Virus record (IMG/VR): IMGVR_UViG_3300010883_000419
Location: 1 to 25,133 of that record
DNA length: 25,133 bases
Source of the DNA: a virus
Direction: 5' to 3' (one strand)
In this document: in pieces, positions 11,790 to 19,564 of the stretch
How positions within the stretch are numbered: position 1 is the first letter of the stretch
How the letters are laid out: every line of letters starts with the position of its first letter
Translations under genes and position numbers: made by a program
The notes under the pieces: generated by a model
What the model was told of the DNA's origin: nothing
What the model saw: only the letters and a program-made list of their open reading frames with translations
The model's database searches: none

Positions 11790-12620
11790 ATGAATATTCT
11801 AGTAACAGGGGGGCGCGGGTTTATTGGCACAAATTTAGTGGAATATCTATCGCGTGAAGGTCATACAATTCTAGTACTTGATAACATGACCTCTGGCGCA
11901 AGAAGAGGCATTCTTGTAGATGTAAAATATGTTGTAGGTTGCTGCTCACAAATAAATGAATTAGAGGACTATAATCCAGATGTTGTTATACATTTAGGTG
12001 AGTATGCTAGAGTACAACAAAGCTTTGAGGAGCCGCTTTATGCAATGAAAAACATTACCTCAACTTTGCCTCATGTACTTGATTATTGTAGGGTAACTAA
12101 TGCCAAAATGATTTATGCAGGATCAAGCACCAAGTTTGGAAATGCTGAATCGCCTTATTCAATATCAAAAGCAACAAACACAATGCTTGTAGACAGCTAT
12201 TGCAAGATGTTTGATATACCTTATGCAATAACATACTTTTACAATGCTTACGGCAAATTAGAGTGTGCATCGGGCTTTTATGCTACTGCTGTAGCCAAGT
12301 TTATAGATGCAAAGAAAAAAGGCTTAGATGTTGTTATTTATGGTGATGGTATGCAGCGTCGTAACTTTACAAATGTTAAGGATATTGTAAGTGGAATAAG
12401 CAGTGTTATGCATTACGGCAATGGAGATGGGTACGGTATTGGTTCAGATGAATCTTATTCTGTGCTGGAATTAGCCCAGATGATAAACAATAACTACAGG
12501 TTTGCTGCTCAAGCAGCAGGAAATAGAACGTCAGCAACATTAGATACAGCTAAAACAAAAAGTCTAGGGTGGGAGGCAAAACGAAAGCTACACAATTACA
12601 TTCAAGGGGAATTAAAATGA
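11790..12620 (+). CDS. Extended SDR NAD-dependent sugar-nucleotide epimerase/dehydratase
   Basis: A 276-residue Rossmann-fold enzyme of the GalE/RmlB/UXS superfamily. It shows TGGRGFIG (6-13) for NAD(H), Asp31 for the adenosine ribose, HLGEYARVQQS (68-78), SS(T) at 112-114, and the catalytic YSISK (Tyr123, Lys127). 'FYNAYG' (substrate region) and RRNFTNVKDIV follow. At 276 residues it is shorter than typical GalE or UXS (about 310-340), mainly at the C-terminus. Candidate reactions are 4-epimerisation of UDP-hexose or UDP-pentose, or decarboxylation of UDP-glucuronate to a UDP-pentose; the sequence alone does not decide. It starts 1 nt after the glycosyltransferase stop and overlaps the UGDH-like gene by 4 nt. 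Confidence 0.85.
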   Translation: MNILVTGGRGFIGTNLVEYLSREGHTILVLDNMTSGARRGILVDVKYVVGCCSQINELEDYNPDVVIHLGEYARVQQSFEEPLYAMKNITSTLPHVLDYCRVTNAKMIYAGSSTKFGNAESPYSISKATNTMLVDSYCKMFDIPYAITYFYNAYGKLECASGFYATAVAKFIDAKKKGLDVVIYGDGMQRRNFTNVKDIVSGISSVMHYGNGDGYGIGSDESYSVLELAQMINNNYRFAAQAAGNRTSATLDTAKTKSLGWEAKRKLHNYIQGELK

Positions 12621-13381
12621 AGATAGGAATTATAGGTCATGGGTTCGTAGGGCAGTCGGTTGCTAATGCATTTGATTCAGTGTTAATTAGTGATCCAGCA
12701 TACAATAAAGTTACGATCCAAGACGTGCTTGATCAATCGCCTGATGCTATATTTATATGTGTTCCAACGCCTAAAAAACCTGATGGATTTGTCGATGGGT
12801 CTATAGTAAAAAGCGTAATTGATGCGATACCTGATGGCATTCTTACGATAGTTAAATCTACCATAACACCTGACTGGTTACCTATTGGTAAAATAGGACT
12901 TGTAATGAACCCTGAATTTCTTACTCAAGCAAATGCAAAACATGAATTTATGAACCCGTCTATGCAAGTGTTTGGAGGCGATAGAATAGATACTGACAAA
13001 GCTGTAGAGGTGTATAAGCATAGTTCCGTAGCTGCATGCCCAGAATATCACACAGATATAAACACAGCTTGCCTTGTTAAATATTGCATTAATAGCTTTT
13101 TGGCAACCAAAGTATCATTTTTAAATGAACTGTATGATTTATATACTACATACACAGGAAACGACTGGGATCAGCTAATTAATATAGTTAGTTCAGACCC
13201 AAGGATAGGCGGTAGCCATCTAAATGTACCTAACAACGGTATGTTTGGCTTTGGAGGTGCTTGCTTTCCAAAGGATACCAGCGCATTGCTTAACTTTGCG
13301 CTAAGTAACAATTGCAGCCTAAATGTTCTGAATGCTGCAATATCTGTTAATGACGATATACAGGAAACAAAGAATAAATGA
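12617..13381 (+). CDS. Short UDP-glucose/GDP-mannose dehydrogenase-like protein
   Basis: A 254-residue protein with an N-terminal NAD-binding Rossmann domain (IGIIGHGFVG, 3-12) and the central dehydrogenase domain. The predicted catalytic set is intact: MNPE (97-100), Lys155 and Asn159 in KYCINSFLATKVSFLNE, and the thiohemiacetal cysteine Cys216 in GGACFPKD (213-220). The C-terminal nucleotide-sugar-binding domain of typical UGDH (390-450 residues) is missing; the protein ends about 35 residues after the active cysteine. The ATG at 12617 overlaps the previous stop (ATGA) and has AGGGGA (12605-12610). It would oxidise a UDP-hexose to a uronate, feeding the SDR enzyme and the glycosyltransferase. 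It overlaps the terminase small subunit gene by 4 nt. Confidence 0.85.
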   Translation: MKIGIIGHGFVGQSVANAFDSVLISDPAYNKVTIQDVLDQSPDAIFICVPTPKKPDGFVDGSIVKSVIDAIPDGILTIVKSTITPDWLPIGKIGLVMNPEFLTQANAKHEFMNPSMQVFGGDRIDTDKAVEVYKHSSVAACPEYHTDINTACLVKYCINSFLATKVSFLNELYDLYTTYTGNDWDQLINIVSSDPRIGGSHLNVPNNGMFGFGGACFPKDTSALLNFALSNNCSLNVLNAAISVNDDIQETKNK

Positions 13382-13758
13382 AAAACGGCAATCAAGGTGA
13401 TGGAGGCGGTAGGCCAGAAGTTGTATTTAACTCAGAGCAAATAGGTTTGATTTCTGGGTTAGCTGCTGTGCTTACTAAAGGTCAAATTGCAGACTATTTT
13501 AGCGTATCTGAAACAACATTTAGAGCAATTGAAGAGCGACAACCAGAAGTTTCTGACGCTTATAAAAAAGGGAGGGTACAACAGATAGCTAGTATGGGAT
13601 CAAATCTTGTTAAAATGGCTAAAGCTGGCAATGTAACGGCAGCTATATTCTATCTTAAAACCCAAGCAGGATGGAAAGAGCAAGAAGCAGAAGCTCAAGA
13701 AATACCCGCAATTAACATAGTGGTGGATGGTCGTGCAATTAACTCTACCCCAGAGTGA
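13378..13758 (+). CDS. terS: Terminase small subunit-like protein
   Basis: A 126-residue protein: a Gly-rich N-terminus, an HTH region (TKGQIADYFSVSETTFRAIEER, about residues 34-55), then a helical 'KGRVQQIASMGSNLVKMAKAGNVTAAIFYLKTQAGWKE' segment (about 64-101). That segment is characteristic of phage small terminases and related packaging HTH proteins. It would recognise the packaging site and regulate the large subunit. It overlaps the dehydrogenase gene upstream by 4 nt and the large terminase gene by about 32 nt, so the modification and packaging genes share a transcript. No packaging site could be identified. Confidence 0.82.
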   Translation: MKNGNQGDGGGRPEVVFNSEQIGLISGLAAVLTKGQIADYFSVSETTFRAIEERQPEVSDAYKKGRVQQIASMGSNLVKMAKAGNVTAAIFYLKTQAGWKEQEAEAQEIPAINIVVDGRAINSTPE

Positions 13759-14947
13759 AATATTTATGAATCAGTCGCGCTTTAGAGTATGCGTGGCTGG
13801 CAGAAGGTTTGGAAAGACGTTCTTATCTACAGGCGCCTTATTAAATGCTGCTGTAGGCGGTAAAAATAGAAATTGTTGGTATGTAGCCCCAACCTATGGG
13901 TCAGCTAAAGAAATAGCGTGGAATATGCTAATACACACCATACCCGAAGAGTATGTGTCTAAAACAAACGAAAGCAGCCTAATGATTCGCCTTATTAACG
14001 GTTCAGTTATATCGCTTAAAGGCGCGGAGAAGCCTAACAACCTAAGAGGTAGGGCATTAGATTTTGTTGTGCTAGATGAATTTGCAGATATGCGGCCAGA
14101 AGCATGGTATGAAGTAATCAGGCCAAGTTTGTCTGACAGGCAAGGCAGTGCAATGTTTATTGGGACACCTAAAGGCAGAAATCACTTTTATGACCTATGG
14201 GTAAAAGGCATGGATTCTGCTGAAGGATGGTCAAGTTTTCAGTATACAACCATTGAGGGCGGTAATGTTCCTGAGTCAGAAATTGAAGCAGCAAAGTCTG
14301 ATCTTGATGAGCGAACATTTAACCAAGAATATCAAGCTCAATTTGTTACATATGCCGGCCTAATTTATTATGGGTTTAGCCGAGAATCGTCTGTGTTGGA
14401 TATGAAGGATGATAATGGTACACTCCACATAGGGATGGACTTTAACCTTGATCCCATGTCTGCCGTTATCTGCATTCGTAAAGGCGAGAAGCTGTATGCC
14501 GTTGACGAGATAGTCATGTTTGGATCAAATACGGATGAGATGGTTCAGGAAATTAAGAGCCGTTATGCTCACAGGAATATAATTATTTATCCAGACCCTG
14601 CATCAAGACAGCGGAAAACTTCTGCTGGTGGTCGTACAGACTTGTCGATCTTACAGAACGCAGGATTTAGCGTTAAGGCCAAGAAATCTCATGCATTAGT
14701 CAGGGATAGAATTAATGCCGTGAATAGCCGCTTACTGTCTAGTGATGGTCAGCGTCATTTTTATGTCGGTTTAAAATGCAAGCAAACTATAAAGTCGCTT
14801 GAAAGACAGACATACAAAGAGGGAACTAGCATACCAAATAAAGACGATGGCTTTGATCATATGAATGATGCCCTTGGTTATTTGATAGAATACTTGTTTC
14901 CAGTTCGCACACAATATGATGCACCGCAACCGACTAGGTGGACTTGA
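13727..14947 (+). CDS. terL: Terminase large subunit
   Basis: A 406-residue DNA-packaging motor. The ATPase part shows a Walker A variant AGRRFGKT (24-31), VAPTY (53-57), Walker B VVLDE (114-118) and the coupling motif IGTPKG (145-150). The nuclease part has acidic residues in GMDFNLDP (Asp238), YPDPASRQRKTS (Asp290) and DGFDHMNDALGY (Asp377, Asp381), matching an RNase H-like nuclease. Length is somewhat short for TerL (usually 420-600), but both domains appear complete. The ATG at 13727 gives the longest reading; a GTG at 13733 is an alternative. It ends with a 1-nt overlap (TGATG) with the preferred portal start. Confidence 0.95.
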   Translation: MVVQLTLPQSEIFMNQSRFRVCVAGRRFGKTFLSTGALLNAAVGGKNRNCWYVAPTYGSAKEIAWNMLIHTIPEEYVSKTNESSLMIRLINGSVISLKGAEKPNNLRGRALDFVVLDEFADMRPEAWYEVIRPSLSDRQGSAMFIGTPKGRNHFYDLWVKGMDSAEGWSSFQYTTIEGGNVPESEIEAAKSDLDERTFNQEYQAQFVTYAGLIYYGFSRESSVLDMKDDNGTLHIGMDFNLDPMSAVICIRKGEKLYAVDEIVMFGSNTDEMVQEIKSRYAHRNIIIYPDPASRQRKTSAGGRTDLSILQNAGFSVKAKKSHALVRDRINAVNSRLLSSDGQRHFYVGLKCKQTIKSLERQTYKEGTSIPNKDDGFDHMNDALGYLIEYLFPVRTQYDAPQPTRWT

Positions 14948-16362
14948 TGGATTTTGACGTAAAACAAACCAACCCTTTATATGTTAATAATATTGCCAGA
15001 TGGGAATTCTATTTACGTTCTTACATGGGTGGGCAAGACTATATTGATGGAAAATACCTGACCAAATACATTAGCGAGTCAGATGAAGATTACAAAAGAA
15101 GGCTTGAATTAACACCGCTTGATAATCACTGTAAAAACATAGTGCATATTTACAGCAGCTTTCTGTGGCGAGTGCCGCCTACCAGAGTTTTTAATTCATT
15201 AGCTGATAACGTGGCTCTTGAACCATTTATGGATGATTGTGATTTTGATGGTCGCAGCTTTAATTCTTTTATGCGTGAAGCGCAAGTTTGGGCAAGCGTT
15301 TACGGTCATGTCTGGATAATGATGGACAAGCCAAAATCAAACGCTGGAACAAAAGCACAAGAACTTGAGCAAGAGATTCGGCCTTATGTTACTTTGTTTA
15401 CTCCAGAGAATGTTAAAGATTGGAAATTTGAGCGAACCGCAAGCGGCAGATATGAACTTGTTTATTTAAAAGTAATTGAATCAATTGAACTGGATGATGA
15501 ATTAAATGAAGACACTTATTATCGTATATGGGATAAACAAGAAGTATCTTTGTGGCAAGTAAACGATGAAACAGAAAGAAAAATTGAATCTGAGCCAAAT
15601 GTTCTTGGTCGAGTTCCTGCTACATATTTACCAGCTAACCGTTCAGTAGAACGAGGAATAGGAATAAGTGACCTGTCAGATGCTGCTTATATGCAGCGCG
15701 CAATCTATCAAGAATTGTCAGAAATAGAGCAATTGATCAGGATTTCCAATCATCCTACATTAGTCAAGACTCATCAGACAGACGCTAGTGGTGGTGCTGG
15801 CGCCATTATAAATATGCCTGACGATATGGATGCATCTTTACGCCCGTTCCAAATGCAGCCAAGTGGAGCCAACCTTGACGCAGTAAGAAACGCTATTGAA
15901 GACAAAGTTAATAGCATAAACAGAATGTCTCATATGGGTGCAGTCAGAGGAACTGAAGCAATAACCATGTCAGGGGTAGCAATGGCTACTGAATTCCAAA
16001 TGCTTAATGCTAAATTATCAGAAAAAGCAGATTTACTTGAATTGGCTGAAGAGCAACTTTGGGTAATGTTTTGTGATTGGCAGCAAATAAAACCGGATGT
16101 AGAAGTATTTTATCCTGATTCTTTTGATTTGCGAGACTATGACAAGGAGCTATTATTCTTGCAACAAATGCGCTCAACTGGAGTTAAATCAGTAACGCTT
16201 GCTATGGAAATAGATAAAAAGATTGCTGACCTTGTTCTTGATGATGAGGTACTTGTTAAAGCACATGATGAAATTGAATCTGGTTCGCAAGTTTTAGGTC
16301 AGTTTAATTCAGCTATTTCTACAGGTAATGTTCTTGAAGATCAAGCCGCGCTAACAATCTAA
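14947..16362 (+). CDS. Portal protein (DUF4055-like)
   Basis: A 471-residue portal protein, forming the dodecameric DNA channel at one capsid vertex. The N-terminus 'YVNNIARWEFYLRSYMGGQDYIDG..L' and 'RRLELTPLDNHCKNIVHIYSSFLWRVPP', a central 'YMQRAIYQELSEIEQLIRISNHPTLV', and a helical 'AITMSGVAMATEFQMLNAKLSEKADLLELAEEQLW' stem segment fit the DUF4055 portal-like family, by recall. I chose the ATG at 14947 (AGGTGG at 14936-14941 upstream, TGATG overlap) over a GTG at 14938. It ends as TAATG with the MuF-like gene. Order TerL-portal-MuF is classical. Confidence 0.88.
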   Translation: MDFDVKQTNPLYVNNIARWEFYLRSYMGGQDYIDGKYLTKYISESDEDYKRRLELTPLDNHCKNIVHIYSSFLWRVPPTRVFNSLADNVALEPFMDDCDFDGRSFNSFMREAQVWASVYGHVWIMMDKPKSNAGTKAQELEQEIRPYVTLFTPENVKDWKFERTASGRYELVYLKVIESIELDDELNEDTYYRIWDKQEVSLWQVNDETERKIESEPNVLGRVPATYLPANRSVERGIGISDLSDAAYMQRAIYQELSEIEQLIRISNHPTLVKTHQTDASGGAGAIINMPDDMDASLRPFQMQPSGANLDAVRNAIEDKVNSINRMSHMGAVRGTEAITMSGVAMATEFQMLNAKLSEKADLLELAEEQLWVMFCDWQQIKPDVEVFYPDSFDLRDYDKELLFLQQMRSTGVKSVTLAMEIDKKIADLVLDDEVLVKAHDEIESGSQVLGQFNSAISTGNVLEDQAALTI

Positions 16363-17120
16363 TGGCTAAAGATGTCGAACATTTAAAAGGAGTTATTGCG
16401 CTTGCTGAAACGCATCAAGCAAAACTAGCTTCTGCTCTGGTAACTTTAGAGTCAAGAATAGCCACATTAATGGCTACAGCTCCGTTAAAAAATGGCGATT
16501 TGTTTGATTTAACGTGGGCTATTAAAGCAAGAGTAACTCTAAGAGAAGTTATTGAAACCGAATATTTAGCAACTGTTGATGACATTATACGAGAATACGC
16601 TGTTGTCGCAGAAAGCGGTGCTGCTATGCTTGCGACTTATGGGCAAATGGCAGTGTTAGATTCTGAAGTTGTATCTCAATTGCAAAGGCTTACATATAAA
16701 GGCTTTGAGGATTTAGGTCAGCAGTATCTTGATGTTGTTGCAAAGGAAATTTATAGCAATACTTTGTTAGGAACTCCTTTTGCGGCAAGCGTGGCGTCAA
16801 TTAAGGAATCTGTTGAAGCAGGGTTAGGCCGTTACGCCAAACAATCAATGCATGATGGCTTGATGCAATTTGATTCTGCGATAAATACAAAAATTGCTTT
16901 GGATAGCGGAGTAACTGAATTTAAATATTATGGTCCTGATGACAGTAAGACTAGACCATTTTGTGAGAGGCACGTTGGAAAAGTTTATACAAAAGACGAA
17001 ATAATGGAAGAGTGGTCTGGCAGTTGGGCTGGCAAGATTAGTGGAGACCCTTTTTTAGTCAGAGGAGGATATAACTGCCGCCACCGGTTTAGAGGTTTTA
17101 CTGATTTGGAGGGTTTATAA
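16362..17120 (+). CDS. MuF-like minor head protein (phage head morphogenesis)
   Basis: A 252-residue protein. The N-terminal two thirds is helical. The C-terminal domain has the SPP1 gp7/Mu gpF signature: 'FKYYGPDDSKTRPFCERHVGKVYTKDEI' (about residues 187-214) and 'GGYNCRHRFRG' (about 235-245), with Cys/His residues that are conserved in the family. Such proteins are present in a few copies per virion, bind the portal and assist capsid assembly or DNA ejection. Start and stop are both fused to neighbours as TAATG. No extra toxin or effector domain is attached. Confidence 0.88.
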   Translation: MAKDVEHLKGVIALAETHQAKLASALVTLESRIATLMATAPLKNGDLFDLTWAIKARVTLREVIETEYLATVDDIIREYAVVAESGAAMLATYGQMAVLDSEVVSQLQRLTYKGFEDLGQQYLDVVAKEIYSNTLLGTPFAASVASIKESVEAGLGRYAKQSMHDGLMQFDSAINTKIALDSGVTEFKYYGPDDSKTRPFCERHVGKVYTKDEIMEEWSGSWAGKISGDPFLVRGGYNCRHRFRGFTDLEGL

Positions 17121-17194
17121 TGCCACAAGGTAAAGGAACATATGGGTCTAAAGTTGGCCGACCAAAGAAAAAGAAGAAAAAAGTTAAGAAGTAA
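17120..17194 (+). CDS. 24-residue lysine-rich peptide, head region
   Basis: A tiny gene beginning at the ATG that overlaps the MuF stop as TAATG, with GGAGGG (17108-17113) as a good ribosome site. The product starts MPQGKGTYGSKVGRP and ends in an almost pure Lys run (10 Lys in the last 12 residues). I recall near-identical small peptides between MuF/portal and scaffold genes of other aquatic phages, which argues it is real. A DNA- or capsid-binding peptide is a plausible guess. It is usually missed by gene callers because of its size. Confidence 0.65.
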   Translation: MPQGKGTYGSKVGRPKKKKKKVKK

Positions 17195-17246
17195 TCATTT
17201 ATGATACACTGCAAATTCACCAACTACTCTATATGAGGCACGCAAC

Positions 17247-17915
17247 ATGAGCGATGAAATCATGGAAACAGAAACTGAGACTGAAACAGTAGCAATACAA
17301 AGTCAGGATAAGACGTTTACGCAAGATGAGTTAGACCGCATTGTTGCAGACCGCATTGCAAGAGAACAAAGAAAGTTTGAAAAAAAGCTTTCCGGTATTG
17401 ACCTTGATGATGCGAGAGACTTAATGCAAAAGCGAGAGGATGCCGATTTAGAAAGGCAGAAAGAGCGCGGAGAGTTTGATAACATCTTAAAGAAAACAGT
17501 CGAAAAGAAAGATTTGGAAATTAGTGCATATAAAAGCAAGTTGCAACAAACGCTAGTTGATGGAGCGTTATTGTCAGCGGCAAGCCAAAACAATGCAGTA
17601 AACCCAGATCAAGTATCTACTTTATTGAAAGGCTACACCAGACTGTCCGATGATGGCTCAGTTGAAGTGTTGGACGCTCATGGAGTGCCAAGGTACAATG
17701 ATAGTGGTGATTTGTTATCAGTCAATGACATGGTGACAGAATTTTTAACAGGAAATCCTCACTTTGTTCGCGCTAGTCAAGGCGGTACAGGGTCGCAGGG
17801 TAAGACTGGTGGCATTAACGATATGCTTGGCAAAGTCAAAAGTCGTGAAGAATTTGAACAACTTACTCCCCAGAAGCGATCTGAATTTATCAGAAGCGGT
17901 GGGACACTCCAATAA
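17247..17915 (+). CDS. Capsid scaffolding protein
   Basis: A 222-residue highly charged helical protein. An acidic Glu/Thr-rich N-terminus is followed by FTQDELDRIVADRIAREQRK (about residues 24-43), a hallmark of phage scaffold/GP20-type proteins, a long coiled-coil region (40-100), and a Gly/Ser linker before a basic, polar C-terminal segment (about 195-222) that could bind the coat. It lies directly upstream of the major capsid gene. Scaffolds direct procapsid assembly and then exit or are degraded; no protease domain is present. The 52-nt upstream gap holds no secure promoter. Confidence 0.85.
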   Translation: MSDEIMETETETETVAIQSQDKTFTQDELDRIVADRIAREQRKFEKKLSGIDLDDARDLMQKREDADLERQKERGEFDNILKKTVEKKDLEISAYKSKLQQTLVDGALLSAASQNNAVNPDQVSTLLKGYTRLSDDGSVEVLDAHGVPRYNDSGDLLSVNDMVTEFLTGNPHFVRASQGGTGSQGKTGGINDMLGKVKSREEFEQLTPQKRSEFIRSGGTLQ

Positions 17916-17933
17916 TTTAAGGAAGATTTTAAA

Positions 17934-19097
17934 ATGGCTAATACAATCACGGCTTTAATGCCTGACATTTATGAAGCACTAGACGTTGTATCACGCGAAC
18001 TCACTGGCATGATTCCAGCGGTAACTATGAACGCATCAGCAGAACGTGCTGGTCTAAACCAAAACATCCGCGTTGATGTTGAACCCGCTGGTAATGTTGC
18101 TAACATTACTCCTGCTATGGTTGTCCCTGATCCTACTGGTCAAACTTCTGGATCAACTGACATCATAATCACCAAAGCTAGAGCCGCAGAGTTTGGTTTT
18201 AACGGTGATGAGCAAAAGATTCTGAACACTGGCATTGGCTATACTAGCGTCCGCGCTCAGAAGATTGCTCAAGCTATCCGTTCTATTACTAACGAAGTTG
18301 AAGTTGATTTGGCTGGACTGCAAAGCACTTTCTCTCGCGCTGTAGGAACTGCTGGCACTACTCCTTTCGGAACTGCTAACAACTACACCGATGCATCAAA
18401 AGCACTTCAGGTACTAAAGGACAATGGCGCACCTCTAAGCGACAATCAGCTTGTCATTAATACCAATGCTGGCGTTAATCTTCTTGGTCTGCAATCAGCC
18501 GTTAATGCTGCTGGTACTGATTCAATGTTGCGTCAAGGCGTTTTGCTAGACATTAACGGTATGCCTATTCGTGAGTCTGCACAGATTGTCAATCAAGCTG
18601 CTGCTTCACTTGCTGGTGCGGCTACAACTAACGCTGCTGGCTATGCTGTTGGTGCAAACGTACTGACTCTAGCTGCTGGTGGTACAGGTACAGTTGGTGC
18701 TGGTGACGTTATTACTTTTGCTGGAGATACTAACCAGTATGTCGTAACCAGTGCAGTATTTGCTGGTGCTAACCCTGCTGCCGGAGATACCATTACTCTT
18801 GCTGCTAACGGTTTGCGTGTTGCAATGTCTGCCGCTACAAAGGCTATTACAAAAGTAGCTGCCTCAGACCGTAACATGGCGTTTAATCGTTCTGCTCTAG
18901 TTTTGGCTGCTCGCGCTCCTGCCTGTCCTGAGGAAGGCGATCAAGCTGAAGACGTAATTGTAATCACTGATCCACGTTCTGGTCTTAGCATGGAATTTGC
19001 CATGTACAAAGGCTACAGAAAAGTGCGTTATGAAGTTGGTTTGGCTTGGGGTGTTAAAAACATCAAGCCAGAGCATACTGCTCTTCTGTTGGGTTAA
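17934..19097 (+). CDS. Major capsid protein, P22 coat-like
   Basis: A 387-residue HK97-fold coat protein of the P22 gp5 family. The opening 'MPDIYEALDVVSRELTGMIPAV' (9-30) and the closing 'DRNMAFNRSALVLAARAP...GLSMEFAMYKGYRKVRYEVGLAWGVKNIKPEH' are typical. An Ala/Gly/Thr-rich beta segment at about 221-305 (GAGDVITFAGDTNQYVVTSA) corresponds to the accessory insertion seen in this family. Codon use differs from the neighbours (more C-ending codons and Ala/Gly-rich), consistent with very high expression. AAGGAAG (17919-17925) is the ribosome site, and a terminator follows at 19106. P22-like coats use no maturation protease, and none is encoded nearby. Confidence 0.92.
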   Translation: MANTITALMPDIYEALDVVSRELTGMIPAVTMNASAERAGLNQNIRVDVEPAGNVANITPAMVVPDPTGQTSGSTDIIITKARAAEFGFNGDEQKILNTGIGYTSVRAQKIAQAIRSITNEVEVDLAGLQSTFSRAVGTAGTTPFGTANNYTDASKALQVLKDNGAPLSDNQLVINTNAGVNLLGLQSAVNAAGTDSMLRQGVLLDINGMPIRESAQIVNQAAASLAGAATTNAAGYAVGANVLTLAAGGTGTVGAGDVITFAGDTNQYVVTSAVFAGANPAAGDTITLAANGLRVAMSAATKAITKVAASDRNMAFNRSALVLAARAPACPEEGDQAEDVIVITDPRSGLSMEFAMYKGYRKVRYEVGLAWGVKNIKPEHTALLLG

Positions 19098-19105
19098 TTA
19101 AGACT

Positions 19106-19140
19106 AGCCTCATTCTCTTAGGGGGGTGAGGCTTTTAATT
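19106..19140 (+). terminator. Terminator after major capsid gene
   Basis: AGCCTCA (19106-19112) pairs with TGAGGCT (19127-19133), a 14-nt loop containing six G, then TTT AATT. It probably gives partial termination, lowering tail-gene expression relative to the coat protein. Confidence 0.68.
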
Positions 19141-19150
19141 GAGGTTTGAA

Positions 19151-19564
19151 ATGGCATATTCGTCTGATGCGGATTTATTAAAATTAATACCTGATATTTT
19201 AGATTTGGGCATTGATTCGTTTAGTATAGAACATCCAAAGGCTCAAGCTGATATTGAGCGCGATTTGCGTATTAAATGGTGGCCGAAAAAAGGTATTGCT
19301 GGTGAAATGGTTGAATCAAAATTAACCGCTTTACAATTTACTCAAGCATCAGCATATTTAGTGCTGTGGATGTATGCATTGCCAAAGCTTACCAATTGGG
19401 TTGATGGCGATAGATTTGGAAACATGATTGATTTTTATAAAGCTAGATACGGTGAAGAAATGGAAGCTGTATATGGTGACGGCATAGAATACGATTTGGA
19501 TGGAGATGGTGCTGTTGCAGAACAAGAACGAGAATACATTGCTGTTAACAGGCTTGATAGATAA
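19151..19564 (+). CDS. Head-tail connector / adaptor protein
   Basis: A 137-residue helical protein. The pattern 'DLLKLIPDILDLG..SF..EHPKAQADIERDLRIKWWP', followed by a hydrophobic helix and an acidic C-terminus (DLDGDGAVAEQERE), resembles the gp6/gp15-type adaptors that sit below the portal. The ATG at 19151 has GAGG (19141-19144) as ribosome site. An in-frame TTG at 19139 is inside the terminator tail and is not preferred. The position, first after the coat gene, is standard for the adaptor. The DxDGDG motif near the C-terminus looks like a calcium-binding loop, unusual for this protein. The gene overlaps the next as TAATG. Confidence 0.75.
   Translation: MAYSSDADLLKLIPDILDLGIDSFSIEHPKAQADIERDLRIKWWPKKGIAGEMVESKLTALQFTQASAYLVLWMYALPKLTNWVDGDRFGNMIDFYKARYGEEMEAVYGDGIEYDLDGDGAVAEQEREYIAVNRLDR

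Noticed and set aside
17200-17210. TATGAT/TGATACACT promoter-like sequence before the scaffold gene
   Set aside because: No -35 element at a suitable distance (an A-run is there instead), so it was not called as a promoter.
17303-17593. Reverse-strand frame inside the scaffold gene (also 10469-10843 and 18641-18877)
   Set aside because: Shadows of + strand coding regions, with composition explained by the opposite strand.
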